DNA of 64,000 nucleotides. Origin: Bacteroidota bacterium (GTDB taxonomy: Bacteria; Bacteroidota; Bacteroidia; Cytophagales; Cytophagaceae). Every line of letters begins with the position of its first letter. The stretch's first letter is position 1. Location of the stretch: contig JAEYZG010000070.1 in NCBI GenBank assembly GCA_023428135.1, forward strand, positions 15,144 through 79,143. Direction: 5' to 3'. Below are positions 53,058 to 62,295 of this stretch, in pieces. The translations under genes and the position numbers were made by a program. Below the pieces are notes generated by a model. The model was given only the letters and a program-made list of their open reading frames with translations. It was not told the origin of the DNA and did not search any database.

Positions 53058-54479
53058 ATGGTTAGCAATATAGAATTTAAAGATATACAAGGGCTTATTG
53101 TAAGAGGGTATAGCGAGCTTCCCGCATCCTGTTTTCTTCTTCTTAATATCACAGATGCAGTTAAGGCCAAGGATTGGCTAAGAAACATTTCTGAAGAAAT
53201 TACGGATGGTATTTCAAAACCCACTCATAGAGCCGTGCAGGTAGCCTTTACCTATGCAGGAATTAAAGAACTGGGTATGGACAAGGCTTCGCTCAGCTCA
53301 TTTGCAAGAGAGTTCAAAGAAGGGATGACAGCAGATCATCGCAAAAGAGCTTTAGGTGATCTTGGTGAAAGTGATACAACTAAATGGTTATGGGGAGGTC
53401 CTGGCAATGAGGAGGTCCATATAATGCTCATGCTTTATTATGCTCTGGAAAAAAGTCTTGAAGATGACTGCGCAATTCAGATTTCAAAATTAGAAGGGGT
53501 TAAGCTAATTCAGAGGCTTGATAGCAACTTAGCAATTCTTCAGAAAAGGAAAGAGCATTTTGGATTTCATGATGGTATTTCACAACCTTTGATCAAAGGT
53601 TTTAGCAAACAGGGAGATCCAAAATTTATGGTTGAACCCGGTGAGTTTCTTCTAGGCTATCAAAATGAATACCTTAAATTGCCTGACAGTCCATGGGTTA
53701 CCGGAAATGAAAATCCATATACATTATTGCCTCTTATTCAGGATGGGGGTAATAATTATGATTTTGGGAAGAATGGGAGTTATATGGTTTTCAGGCAGAT
53801 CAGTCAGGATGTGCTGAAGTTTTGGAAATTTATGGAGGACACTACCAATGAAGAAGGTAGCAATGAAGAAAAAAGGGTAAGGCTCGCATCCAAAATGATG
53901 GGACGCTGGCCAAGTGGAGCTCCATTGGTAAAATGTCCGGAACATGACAACCCTGCTTTAGGCCAGGACGATTCATTTGAATTCTATCATGCTGACAGAG
54001 ATGGTTTGAAATGCCCGATCGGTTCGCATGTGCGAAGGACAAATCCTAGAAATTCTAAAGGACCAACTCCCGAAGAATCAGACCTTATTAATAAAAGACA
54101 TAAAATCCTAAGGAGAGGAAGGCCTTATGGTACATATATAGAGTCATTTAATCCCGCTGAAATTGCCGCTCATCCTGAAGTGGCAAATGACAGAGGGTTA
54201 CATTTTATTTGTTTCAATACCAGTATCAGCCGTCAGTTTGAATTTATCCAGGATACTTGGATCAACAATTCTAAGTTTCAAGGACTTTACAATGACCCGG
54301 ATCCAATTTCCGGAAATCCGCTGGGGAGATGTAAGTCCGAAACAGGTACTTTCACAATTCAGGCGGAACCTGTTAGAGAGAGAATTAAGGATGTTCCAGC
54401 ATTTACGAAAGTGATTGGAGGAGCTTATTTTTTTATGCCGGGCATTAAAGCTGTTAAATTCTTGGCTTCTATCAGATAA
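53058..54479 (+). CDS. Dye-decolourising (DyP-type) heme peroxidase
   Basis: 473 residues. The DyP signature GxxDG appears as FGFHDGISQP near 168-177 with the catalytic distal Asp. The proximal heme ligand His and neighbouring Arg lie in PIGSHVRRTNPRN near 317-329. The last part with DRGLHFICFNTSISRQFEFIQ and the Gly/Phe-rich end is also typical of the longer (class C/D-like) DyPs. There is no signal peptide or Tat motif, so it is cytoplasmic unless carried by its partner. It uses H2O2 on aromatic or phenolic substrates. It is directly behind the duplicated-domain gene, with which it forms an operon. Confidence 0.9.
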   Translation: MVSNIEFKDIQGLIVRGYSELPASCFLLLNITDAVKAKDWLRNISEEITDGISKPTHRAVQVAFTYAGIKELGMDKASLSSFAREFKEGMTADHRKRALGDLGESDTTKWLWGGPGNEEVHIMLMLYYALEKSLEDDCAIQISKLEGVKLIQRLDSNLAILQKRKEHFGFHDGISQPLIKGFSKQGDPKFMVEPGEFLLGYQNEYLKLPDSPWVTGNENPYTLLPLIQDGGNNYDFGKNGSYMVFRQISQDVLKFWKFMEDTTNEEGSNEEKRVRLASKMMGRWPSGAPLVKCPEHDNPALGQDDSFEFYHADRDGLKCPIGSHVRRTNPRNSKGPTPEESDLINKRHKILRRGRPYGTYIESFNPAEIAAHPEVANDRGLHFICFNTSISRQFEFIQDTWINNSKFQGLYNDPDPISGNPLGRCKSETGTFTIQAEPVRERIKDVPAFTKVIGGAYFFMPGIKAVKFLASIR

Positions 54480-54847
54480 AATTGAATCAAGTTAATGCAA
54501 ATTCCATTTTTTACGAATACAATAGGTGTTTTTTTGTATTGGCTTGATTTTTAATGTTTTGTGTGCTTGGCTGAAGTTTTGAATTTTAGTTAAATCAAAT
54601 ACTCAACACTATACTTCATAATTTCTAAAACGAGGTTTTATTACACGTCTTTTAAATAATTATATTTTGAAGTTTATGGCCAATTTTGAAGTTTTTTAAA
54701 TAATTTTTACGTCTTTTAACTATAACTTTTTAAGAGAATTTTAATGGCAAATCCTGTTCAAACCTCTGGATTTTAGCCTCTTTTTTTCATTGAAAAGAGA
54801 TCACTCCCTTACTTTGTATTACTTATTTTAAAAACAGAGGGATTTTT
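54480..54847. other. Gene-free AT-rich leader with direct repeats
   Basis: No frame or RNA is found in the 368 bases. The 3' part carries two nested direct-repeat pairs, listed separately, ahead of the LytTR gene. Confidence 0.6.
54645..54719. promoter_or_regulatory. Nested direct repeats upstream of the LytTR gene, candidate binding sites
   Basis: ACGTCTTTTAA occurs at 54645-54655 and 54709-54719. Between them ATTTTGAAGTTT occurs at 54664-54675 and 54683-54694, 19 bases apart start to start. LytTR proteins are known to bind paired direct repeats about two helix turns apart, so the inner pair is a plausible autoregulatory site. The region is AT-rich, so chance repeats are possible. Confidence 0.35.
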
Positions 54848-55264
54848 ATGAAAAATGTAGACTTCAATGATTTAATGTATTCAGATCTGATTCTTGACAA
54901 ATCTGCCATTGATCAGAATAACCAGCCTGCTGAACAGAAAATTGTGGTAATGGATAAGCAGGAGTGTATATTTTTGAAGGTCAAAAATATATGTTACATA
55001 GAAGCAGACGGCGCATATTCAAATATTTACCTCCAGGATGGAAAAAAATTGGTAGTGTCAAAGAATGTGAAGGTTTTTGCTGACAAACTATCTGAAGATC
55101 TGTTTTATAGAATTCATAAATCCTATCTTATAAATATAAATTTTATAAGTAGGTACATTAAAAGTGATGGGGGTTATCTGATTATGGAAAATGGTGCTTC
55201 AATTCCTGTTTCTGTTAGAAAGAAAGATCCTTTATTAAAACTTGTTGCTCAATTATCTTTGTAA
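54848..55264 (+). CDS. LytTR-domain DNA-binding regulator without receiver
   Basis: 138 residues. Residues about 35-138 are a LytTR (LytTR-type) DNA-binding domain: IFLKVKNICYIEADGAYSNI, LVVSKNVKVFADKL and the typical FYRIHKSYLININFISRYIKSDGGYLIMENG. The N-terminal 34 residues are short and polar, too short for a receiver domain, so there is no phosphorylation input in this protein. AGAGGG is a fair ribosome-binding site 6 to 10 bases ahead of the ATG. Divergent from none; the downstream receptor gene is on the same strand after 260 bases. Confidence 0.88.
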   Translation: MKNVDFNDLMYSDLILDKSAIDQNNQPAEQKIVVMDKQECIFLKVKNICYIEADGAYSNIYLQDGKKLVVSKNVKVFADKLSEDLFYRIHKSYLININFISRYIKSDGGYLIMENGASIPVSVRKKDPLLKLVAQLSL

Positions 55265-55524
55265 AGTTGAAAGATTGTCCTTATCGTCGATTTTGAATTT
55301 TAGATGATTTGACCTTATTTAGCTGTACAATTAAAATTGGAGGAATTTTGTTTTGGAGGCGGAAGGTCGCTTTTTTAATTGAAGAGCAATTAAAAATTTT
55401 AATGATGAGCTGATTCTTTTAAAATCGCACAAAGATAATATCAGAACGGTTTCTAATAGTTATGAGAAATATTTGTTAATACAAATATCTCATCATGCAG
55501 GAATAAATTGACTGTATGGTTTAA

Positions 55525-57459
55525 GTGATTTTAGTAAAGGTGGAGTACAATATTTATAATAAATTTACGAAAGTCTTTGAATTAGAGGTTATTTCATTGG
55601 TAAAGTCATGTGCCGGTAGAATTATTTTGGCAATTCTGCTTTGCATATTACATATTACAAGGATCAATGCGTCCGCTCCGATTATATTAACTGATGACAC
55701 TGAAGAATGGTCAGTAACACGTTCTTATGTTGATTATTGGGAGGATAAGTCTGCAAACTTGACCATTTCGGAAGTCTTAAAAATTGCTGACGACGGAAAG
55801 AGTTTTAAAACAAGCACTGCCCAGGATTTATTAAATACCAGAACCAGCTCAGCCTATTGGCTTAAATTTAAAATTATCAATCGCACATCTAATGAAAAGG
55901 GATTCCTCATTGAGATGTTTGACTTTGATATTGATGAAATTTCATTTTTTTATCCTGATTCGAATGGTGTTTATAAAGAAGATAAAGCAGGTTTCAATAC
56001 ATCATTTTCTTCAAGGCAAATTGGTCATAAAAATGTAAGTTTTCCGATTTCCTTCAGAAGTGATACTGCTGTAACTGTATATATGAGGTTCAGATCCGAA
56101 AGCCTGAATCTCATGGAGCCGATAATCAGGTCTTATGCCAGATTTATAAAATATGGTTTGAATGAGTACATCATGTTCGGCATATTTTATGGCCTTTTAC
56201 TGCTTATGATTTTTTATAATATTCTGTATTTTATAATTCTCAGAAGTGCATATTATCTGTATTATGTAAGTTATGCTCTGGCAGTTACTATATTTTTTCT
56301 TACAAGAAGTGGTATCGGATTTCAATATATCTGGTCTAATCATCCCGATTATAATATTTATCTTCCTTTTGTAAGCCTGTTTATATGCACAGTTTCAATG
56401 CTTAAGTTTTTTATTGATTTTTTTGAATTGAAAAAGTATGCATCTAATGTCTATGGATTGTTTCGCATCCTTTTTTATTTCAGAACTTTTTGTTTTTTAT
56501 TTCAACTGGCATTTCCACCTTTGGAATATATGTTTCTGGTAGACCTGGTTTGTTATCAGGTGGTGTTTTATTATGGAATTCACATTTACAGGGCTGGAAA
56601 TAATTCAGCAAAATGGTTTGTTGTTGGCTTCTCTTTATTAAACTTTACTGGTGTGATCTGCTTACTGGAAAGCATTACCCTCATTCCTTCCAATATTTTT
56701 TCTGTGTACGCTATCAATGCAGGAGTCATTTTTCAACTTATGTTTTTATCTATATGTATTGCAGAGAAGGTCAGGCAGCTTTATGCGGAAAGGAATGCCG
56801 TGCAGGCTAATCTGATTCTTCAGCTGGAACAAAACGATCTGTTAAGAGAAAAGGTGAACAGGGAACTTGAAGAGCGGGTAAATGAAAGAACAGTAGAGTT
56901 GAATAACGCAAAAGTTGAGCTGGAAAGAAGGGCTGAAGAAAATCAAAAAATGAATATCGCTCTTGATCTTGCTAATAACAAACTGCAAAAGCATTTAAGT
57001 GCATTTGCTCAAACAGTGGTTATGAATACCCATGTAGATTTTGAGGCATTTAAAAAGGCATATCCTGACGATTTATCTTGTATGCGTTATCTTTTAGATC
57101 TTAAAGAGAAAAATGGGTTTTGCTGCAAAATGTGTGGTAATACCAGGCCTATTAAAGGCAAAGCGAAATTTGACATGAGATGTGCTAAATGTAATTACAA
57201 TGAATCACTGACAGCAAACACAATTTTTCATAGAACTAAATTCTCGCTTCAAAAGGCTTTCTATATGCTCTATCTGGTGTCGCAGACCAGAACTGATATT
57301 CCTGCAGCTGAACTTTCCCGAATGCTTGAACTGCAAAGCATCACCTGTCAGAATTTTAAGAGCAAGATACTTTCCCGAATGCAGGTACTGAGAAAAGTTA
57401 ATAAGAGTAAAGTGATGAACTGGGATCTTTTGATTCTTGACAAAGAATTTGTTGTTTAA
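55525..57459 (+). CDS. 7TMR-DISM membrane receptor fused to an IS1595-type zinc-ribbon DNA-binding domain
   Basis: 644 residues from a GTG start; TTG at 55597 with AGAGG upstream would give 620 and a normal signal peptide (KSCAGRIILAILLCILHITR), so the start is uncertain. Residues about 60-200 look like the 7TMR-DISM extracellular domain and about 210-415 hold seven membrane segments. A coiled coil follows (about 420-500, QLEQNDLLREKVNRELEERV). Last comes a zinc ribbon (Cys534/Cys537 and Cys553/Cys556), then ANTIFHRTKFSLQKAFYML and a helix-turn-helix-like AAELSRMLELQSITCQNFKS, as in IS1595 transposases. No DDE domain follows. It could be a membrane one-component regulator. The LytTR gene is upstream. 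Confidence 0.82.
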   Translation: MILVKVEYNIYNKFTKVFELEVISLVKSCAGRIILAILLCILHITRINASAPIILTDDTEEWSVTRSYVDYWEDKSANLTISEVLKIADDGKSFKTSTAQDLLNTRTSSAYWLKFKIINRTSNEKGFLIEMFDFDIDEISFFYPDSNGVYKEDKAGFNTSFSSRQIGHKNVSFPISFRSDTAVTVYMRFRSESLNLMEPIIRSYARFIKYGLNEYIMFGIFYGLLLLMIFYNILYFIILRSAYYLYYVSYALAVTIFFLTRSGIGFQYIWSNHPDYNIYLPFVSLFICTVSMLKFFIDFFELKKYASNVYGLFRILFYFRTFCFLFQLAFPPLEYMFLVDLVCYQVVFYYGIHIYRAGNNSAKWFVVGFSLLNFTGVICLLESITLIPSNIFSVYAINAGVIFQLMFLSICIAEKVRQLYAERNAVQANLILQLEQNDLLREKVNRELEERVNERTVELNNAKVELERRAEENQKMNIALDLANNKLQKHLSAFAQTVVMNTHVDFEAFKKAYPDDLSCMRYLLDLKEKNGFCCKMCGNTRPIKGKAKFDMRCAKCNYNESLTANTIFHRTKFSLQKAFYMLYLVSQTRTDIPAAELSRMLELQSITCQNFKSKILSRMQVLRKVNKSKVMNWDLLILDKEFVV

Positions 57460-58198
57460 ATTTTGTGTTCCTTAAAGTCTTTTTATAAAGATTCAGAATC
57501 TTGCTCCAGCCTTCTTCCTTTCTTAAGATAACATGGGCAATAAAAGCAGGAATTACTTTCGGCAATAGAGTAATCTAAAGCTATTGGATATAAGTTTTAA
57601 AGTTGCGCTGATAAGCGCTTTATGAATATTGTCTTTACTGCTGGAAAGATGAAATGCTACTTTATGCTTCTTGATCATATACTTGTTATCTTAAACCAAA
57701 TTTAGATAGGAAGTCTTCTACAGGTTAATGCAAAGAAGTACAGGTTTCTATTATCTTCAAAGAGAGACTTGCTGGATTCGGGAAATTCCTTGTGGAAAGC
57801 TATATGCCAAAATTTATTTAAAGAGAGGATTTCTTTTATGAAAAATAATTCAATTTTAGCTTTTGTTCCTTTGTGGCTAATTGTATTTATATACAATTTG
57901 TTATATTTTTTATTCTTCCTTTAAATCGATTGTTTAAATCATGATTTTTTTTTCATTTAAAATAGCCTTCCTGAAAAAGTTATATTCTTTAAAATGAATT
58001 GGCCATTACCTGAAGTGGATAAGATGTGTGAAAGGCAATATGGCAATGGACAATGACTATAAAGATTTATAACTGGCTAATAAGCAATAGGGACTGTTCC
58101 CCTTGATTTGTAACAATGCCAAATTTACCAAGGTTTAAATTTATATAAGCTCATAGTTTGTGAGTGTTGATGGGTTTGATAAAAGAGATTTAGATACT
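57460..58198. other. Gene-free stretch
   Basis: About 740 bases with no convincing frame on either strand. A 64-codon minus-strand frame at 57702-57896 has no recognisable features and is treated as chance. No terminator hairpin stands out; the promoter of the sulfatase gene must lie here. Confidence 0.6.
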
Positions 58199-59863
58199 AT
58201 GGCAAATAAGAAGCCCAATATATTAGTCATCTGGGGAGATGATATCGGTATTACTAACCTAAGCTGCTACTCAGACGGGCTAATGGGATACCGCACGCCA
58301 AATATAGATAGGTTGGCAAACGAAGGATTAAAGTTTACAGACTCCTATGGGGAGCAAAGTTGTACTGCGGGACGTGCGTCCTTTATTACGGGACAGAGTG
58401 GATATCGTACTGGGTTAACAAAGGTAGGGATACCTGGTTCTTCTATTGGTCTTCAAAAAGAAGATCCTACAATTGCAGAGTTGTTAAAACCTCTTGGTTA
58501 TGCAACAGGGCAGTTCGGTAAGAACCACCTGGGAGACTTGAACAAGTATCTTCCAACTGTTCACGGGTTCGATGAATTCTTTGGTAACCTCTATCACTTA
58601 AATGCTGAAGAAGAACCTGAAATGGATGATTATCCGCCGGAAAAAGACTTTCCTAATTTCAGAAAGCAATTTGGTCCACGTGGAGTTATCCATTCATGGG
58701 CTACTGATGTGGACGATCCGACAGAAGAGCCAAGATGGGGGAGAGTTGGAAAACAAAAGATAGTAGACACAGGCCCGCTTAATACAAAGAGAATGGAAAG
58801 CTGTGATGACGAATTCGTTGATGCAGCTAAGAAGTTTATAAAGAAACAGACTGATGATGATACTCCATTTTTTGTGTGGGTCAATACAACCCATATGCAC
58901 TTATATACGCATACCAAACCAGAGAGCGTTGGCCAGGCTGGAAGATGGCAGTCCAGATACCATGATACAATGATTGATCATGATAAAAATGTCGGACAAC
59001 TTCTGGATTATCTGGATGAACTAGGTATTACTGAAGATACTGTTGTTGTTTACAGTACTGATAACGGGCCTCATATGAATAGTTGGCCGGATGGTGCCAT
59101 GACACCTTTCAGAAGTGAAAAGAATACGAACTGGGAGGGGGCATTCCGTGTGCCTCAGCTTATAAGATGGCCTGGAAAAATAAAGACAGGAACTGTTTCT
59201 AACGAGATTGTTCAACATCATGATTGGCTTCCTACGTTCCTTGCTATGGCAGGAGAACCAAATATAGTAGAAAAGCTGAAGAAGGGGCATACTGCAGGAG
59301 ATAAGACATTTAAAGTGCATATAGACGGGTATAATCTTCTGCCTTATTTGCTTGGAGAGGAAGAAAGAAGTCCACGCAAAGGCTTTATTTATTTTGATGA
59401 TGATGGGAATCTTGTAGCCTTACGCTATGATAACTGGAAGATGGTCTTTATGGAACAAAGGGCTCAGGGGACTATGAGGATCTGGGGAGAGCCATTCGTA
59501 CCATTAAGATTGCCTAAGCTGTATAATTTGCGAACAGACCCGTTTGAGCGAGCAGACATTACATCAAATACTTATTATGATTGGTTTATTCATCATGCAT
59601 ACCTGGTTTATGCTGCGCAATCAATTGCTCTTGAGTTTGCAAATACATTTAAGGATTTTCCTCCAAGACAAGAAGCTGCTAGCTTTACAATTGATCAGGC
59701 ATTAGAGAAGATGGCAGCTGCCAATGAAGTCAGGTTTACAGAAGAGGCTAAGCCAGTCCAGCAGGAAGATCAGAAAAAGTCTAAGGCTTTTGCTCAGCGT
59801 GAGAGTGAAAAGCAACCAAAGAGTCAGACAAAATCTGATAAGCCTAAAGAAAAGAAAGACTAA
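58199..59863 (+). CDS. Arylsulfatase-type sulfatase, formylglycine-dependent
   Basis: Hydrolyses sulfate esters. The ATG at 58199 (MANKKPNILVIWGDDIG) gives 554 residues; an in-frame GTG at 58160 would add 13 unmatched residues. The maturation motif is CTAGR at 55-59 (QSCTAGRASFITG), a C-x-A-x-R form in which the Cys is converted to formylglycine. Metal ligands are seen in GDD near the start and in VYSTDNGPHMNSWPDG. There is no signal peptide, so it appears cytoplasmic. The C-terminal 50 residues are Lys/Gln-rich low complexity. No formylglycine-generating enzyme is nearby. A terminator follows. Confidence 0.9.
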   Translation: MANKKPNILVIWGDDIGITNLSCYSDGLMGYRTPNIDRLANEGLKFTDSYGEQSCTAGRASFITGQSGYRTGLTKVGIPGSSIGLQKEDPTIAELLKPLGYATGQFGKNHLGDLNKYLPTVHGFDEFFGNLYHLNAEEEPEMDDYPPEKDFPNFRKQFGPRGVIHSWATDVDDPTEEPRWGRVGKQKIVDTGPLNTKRMESCDDEFVDAAKKFIKKQTDDDTPFFVWVNTTHMHLYTHTKPESVGQAGRWQSRYHDTMIDHDKNVGQLLDYLDELGITEDTVVVYSTDNGPHMNSWPDGAMTPFRSEKNTNWEGAFRVPQLIRWPGKIKTGTVSNEIVQHHDWLPTFLAMAGEPNIVEKLKKGHTAGDKTFKVHIDGYNLLPYLLGEEERSPRKGFIYFDDDGNLVALRYDNWKMVFMEQRAQGTMRIWGEPFVPLRLPKLYNLRTDPFERADITSNTYYDWFIHHAYLVYAAQSIALEFANTFKDFPPRQEAASFTIDQALEKMAAANEVRFTEEAKPVQQEDQKKSKAFAQRESEKQPKSQTKSDKPKEKKD

Positions 59864-59894
59864 GTTAAGTATGTGTTGTGAAATATGTAACAAC

Positions 59895-59921
59895 AAGGGC
59901 CTTCATATACGAAGGCTTTTG
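59895..59921 (+). terminator. Terminator after the sulfatase gene
   Basis: The core stem GCCTTC/GAAGGC (59899-59904 with 59911-59916) has a 6-base loop and can be lengthened by G-T and A-T pairs, with TTTT following. Confidence 0.6.
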
Positions 59922-60049
59922 CTATTATATGTGAAGAAGATTTGCAAAAGCCACTTTTTGAAAATCCTTTAATTTTATCATAGTCGTTTTATAAACGTCT
60001 TAACGATATGAGGTTTTAGTGAAATTTTTATTTAAATCTTTAGTATTAA

Positions 60050-60090
60050 AAAAAGGTCCTTCATTCTTAAATTGAAGGACCTTTTTATTG
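60050..60090. terminator. Bidirectional terminator between convergent genes
   Basis: A perfect 14-bp stem (60050-60063 with 60073-60086) has a 9-base loop. It has A-rich and T-rich flanks, so it can end both the sulfatase transcript and the minus-strand membrane-protein transcript. Confidence 0.88.
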
Positions 60091-60118
60091 TCTTTATTGT
60101 TTGGCCTTTACTCTGTGA

Positions 60119-60664
60119 TTATAACGAGGGATTATGAAGGTTCGCCATCATATTGCTTCTTGATTTTATCCAGTAAAACACACAGCCTAATGGCAGAAGG
60201 ATACTCATAATGGCTGAAAACATAAAGTATTTCTGAAAATTTTTCTGAGGAATGTCTAAGGAATAGACGATAACTCCATTTTTTGCAAGTTGAAGCACAT
60301 CATTATCATTACCTAAATCTATAAAGGCATTTTGGGCTTTTTTCAGATATATCGTAATTGCGTCATCTTTTTTTATCTGGCTGCTTACTTCTTTCATGGT
60401 TTTATTATTTCCATAAGCTACTCTGAATTGTCCTGTTTCAGCCATTGTGATCCATACTTCCGGCTTACCTTGCTTGCCTTTGCCTTCTTTCATACGGACA
60501 GCTTCCACTTTGCCAGTCAATTCATTTAATTCCTGAGAATCCATATGATATAAGCGGTAATATGAAAATGAGAAATATATAGAGAATAATGTGAACGCAA
60601 CAAGAGCGAAGTACTGAAAGTAATTGCCAATTGTCTTTTTTATATCTGTGTTATTTGTTCTCAT
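60119..60664 (-). CDS. DUF3592-like two-pass membrane protein
   Basis: 181 residues with membrane segments near 15-36 (FQYFALVAFTLFSIYFSFSY) and about 145-164 (FMFSAIMSILLPLGCVFYWI), enclosing a soluble beta-rich domain (KVEAVRMKEGKGKQGKPEVW) like the SH3-like DUF3592 fold. The assignment is by pattern and is weak. It is single-gene, between a bidirectional terminator and a 500-base gap. Confidence 0.7.
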   Translation of the reverse strand: MRTNNTDIKKTIGNYFQYFALVAFTLFSIYFSFSYYRLYHMDSQELNELTGKVEAVRMKEGKGKQGKPEVWITMAETGQFRVAYGNNKTMKEVSSQIKKDDAITIYLKKAQNAFIDLGNDNDVLQLAKNGVIVYSLDIPQKNFQKYFMFSAIMSILLPLGCVFYWIKSRSNMMANLHNPSL

Positions 60665-61165
60665 AAAATTCAGATTTTGTCTTTTATATAACTGTAATCA
60701 GTTTCTAATACCATAAAAATGAGCAATAAGTTATTGATTTTAAAATGCTTAAAATTGCTAATAACCTCTGAAATGGCTTAAATTTATTGGCCTTTCTGCA
60801 AAAAATGATAGTTGTTATGCGAAATGGCCCATAGAAATGACTGTGTCTTGTTGTTTTAAACTTGATTTTGATAGTTTGGCCATATTTCTAAATGTTGAAA
60901 AGTGTTGCTTTAAGCAAGGTTTAAAATGATGGTATCGATTGCTGATAATTTTGGGGGAGTATGTAAAAAGAAAGCCTTTTTTTTAGAAAAGCAATGAGTG
61001 AATCAGGGAAAACCCTAATGGGGTTAGGTTGCTTAACGACAAAGAGCTTGTTTTTTTAAGGCAAAATTATTTTTTTAATTTCTTATTTTTTTCGGTTTAA
61101 AATTTTTGAATGGGCTAATATCCTGGTTTAATGAAATTGAGTACTTGAGATAAAAAAACGGCTTT
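60665..61165. other. Gene-free stretch
   Basis: About 500 AT-rich bases with no supported gene on either strand. It holds the promoter of the minus-strand DUF3592-like gene and the 3' flank of the PorP/SprF gene. No strong terminator hairpin was seen. Confidence 0.6.
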
Positions 61166-62050
61166 CTAAAAAGAATACCTTGCAGTAATTTCAAATTTAT
61201 TATCTGCGGAGGTAGAAAGCTTTCTTGTGCTAATCAGAAAAGATCCCATAAAACTTATAGTGCCATAGTCTAACGTATGAGCATTAATACCAAGCATAAT
61301 GGCAATGCCCCGCTTGAATTTGAAATTAGCTCCTGCTTGAATTACTTCTGCCATCAATAATACTGGGGCATATTCAAGAGATCCAGGGTTTTGGTATTCT
61401 TTGCGGAAATAAAGATGGTTATACATTGTAATTCTCGGACTGATATCAAGACTGTATATGCCATTGAAATTCAGTACAGGTTCAAGCTTAAAATTCTGTT
61501 GTATTGGGGTTAGAACCGATTGAGTGAATTGTTCTAGCGATGCTCCTATTTTTAATTTTTTCCAATGATACCACATTCCCGCATACCCGTCGAATGCGGT
61601 AGATGTACCTCCTCCCACAGATTGAGATCCACTGAGTGTCAGAGATACAGCTCCGAGTGCAACACCAAGTGAAACATAATGTTCTCTGCCTATTGCTATT
61701 GTTCTTGAATATCTTCCGTAATATCTGCTTCGCTTTATAAATGGACCGTCGTTGTTAGTTTGTACAAAGGCGCCGATTTTGCTGTACGAAAGTGATTTCC
61801 TGTTTCCAGGTTTAAAATCAAGGTCAAGATATCTTCTGTTAACACCTTCGAATAATCCGTAAAGTGCGCTATTCCCGATTCTTAGATTAAACTTTCCGGA
61901 AGTGTCTTCACTTGCAGGATTGAACATTGCATAGTTTTGAAAAAACTGATCAAATGTCAGGAATGATCCTCCTGCGGACTGGGATTTAACCTGTCCGGGC
62001 AAAAAAGAAAGCAAAATCAGAAGCAGACTAATGAGTCTTGGAGTTTGCAT
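61166..62050 (-). CDS. PorP/SprF-family type IX secretion membrane protein
   Basis: 294 residues with a signal peptide (LISLLLILLSFLPGQVKSQS) and the family opening FLTFDQFFQNYAMFNPAS. The rest is an outer-membrane barrel of repeated strands (YGRYSRTIAIGREHYVSLGV, MWYHWKKLKIGASLEQF, FKFKRGIAIMLGINAHTLDY) and ends in F. PorP/SprF proteins work with T9SS cargo carrying type B C-terminal domains. The gene is transcribed away from the sigma/anti-sigma pair, separated by 245 bases, and that anti-sigma protein has a type-B-like end, so the group may be functionally linked. Confidence 0.87.
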   Translation of the reverse strand: MQTPRLISLLLILLSFLPGQVKSQSAGGSFLTFDQFFQNYAMFNPASEDTSGKFNLRIGNSALYGLFEGVNRRYLDLDFKPGNRKSLSYSKIGAFVQTNNDGPFIKRSRYYGRYSRTIAIGREHYVSLGVALGAVSLTLSGSQSVGGGTSTAFDGYAGMWYHWKKLKIGASLEQFTQSVLTPIQQNFKLEPVLNFNGIYSLDISPRITMYNHLYFRKEYQNPGSLEYAPVLLMAEVIQAGANFKFKRGIAIMLGINAHTLDYGTISFMGSFLISTRKLSTSADNKFEITARYSF

Positions 62051-62208
62051 TTTTTACCGTATTTATAAAGGAAGGGAGAATGTTTATTTAATATTTAGTC
62101 CCGAAAAACTCCTAAAATAAAGGAAAATAAATCAATTTTTATTGCCTCTACTGAAATTTTAAGTTTAATAGAGAAATACACATTCCCATTTTTCCATTGA
62201 TAACGTGT

Positions 62209-62233
62209 AACTTAAAATCAGGGTTAGCCGTCT
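62209..62233 (+). promoter_or_regulatory. Candidate ECF-type promoter ahead of the sigma factor gene
   Basis: AACTT (62209-62213), 15 bases, then CGTCT (62229-62233) resembles the AAC / CGTC core of ECF sigma promoters, 62 bases before the sigma start. It would make the gene self-activated. Motifs this short are weak evidence. Confidence 0.3.
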
Positions 62234-62295
62234 GGAAAAAAAGCGGGGAAGTAAAGTTTACTTTTCTCTTTTGACAGTGTAATACCAATCGAATC

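Noticed and set aside
57118..57459. Possible truncated IS1595 insertion at the end of the receptor gene
   Set aside because: The ribbon is in frame with the coiled coil, no inverted repeats or target duplications were seen, and no DDE domain follows, so a domain fusion fits better.
57702..57896. 64-codon minus-strand frame
   Set aside because: No start context, domain or neighbour supports it; length is within chance for AT-rich DNA.
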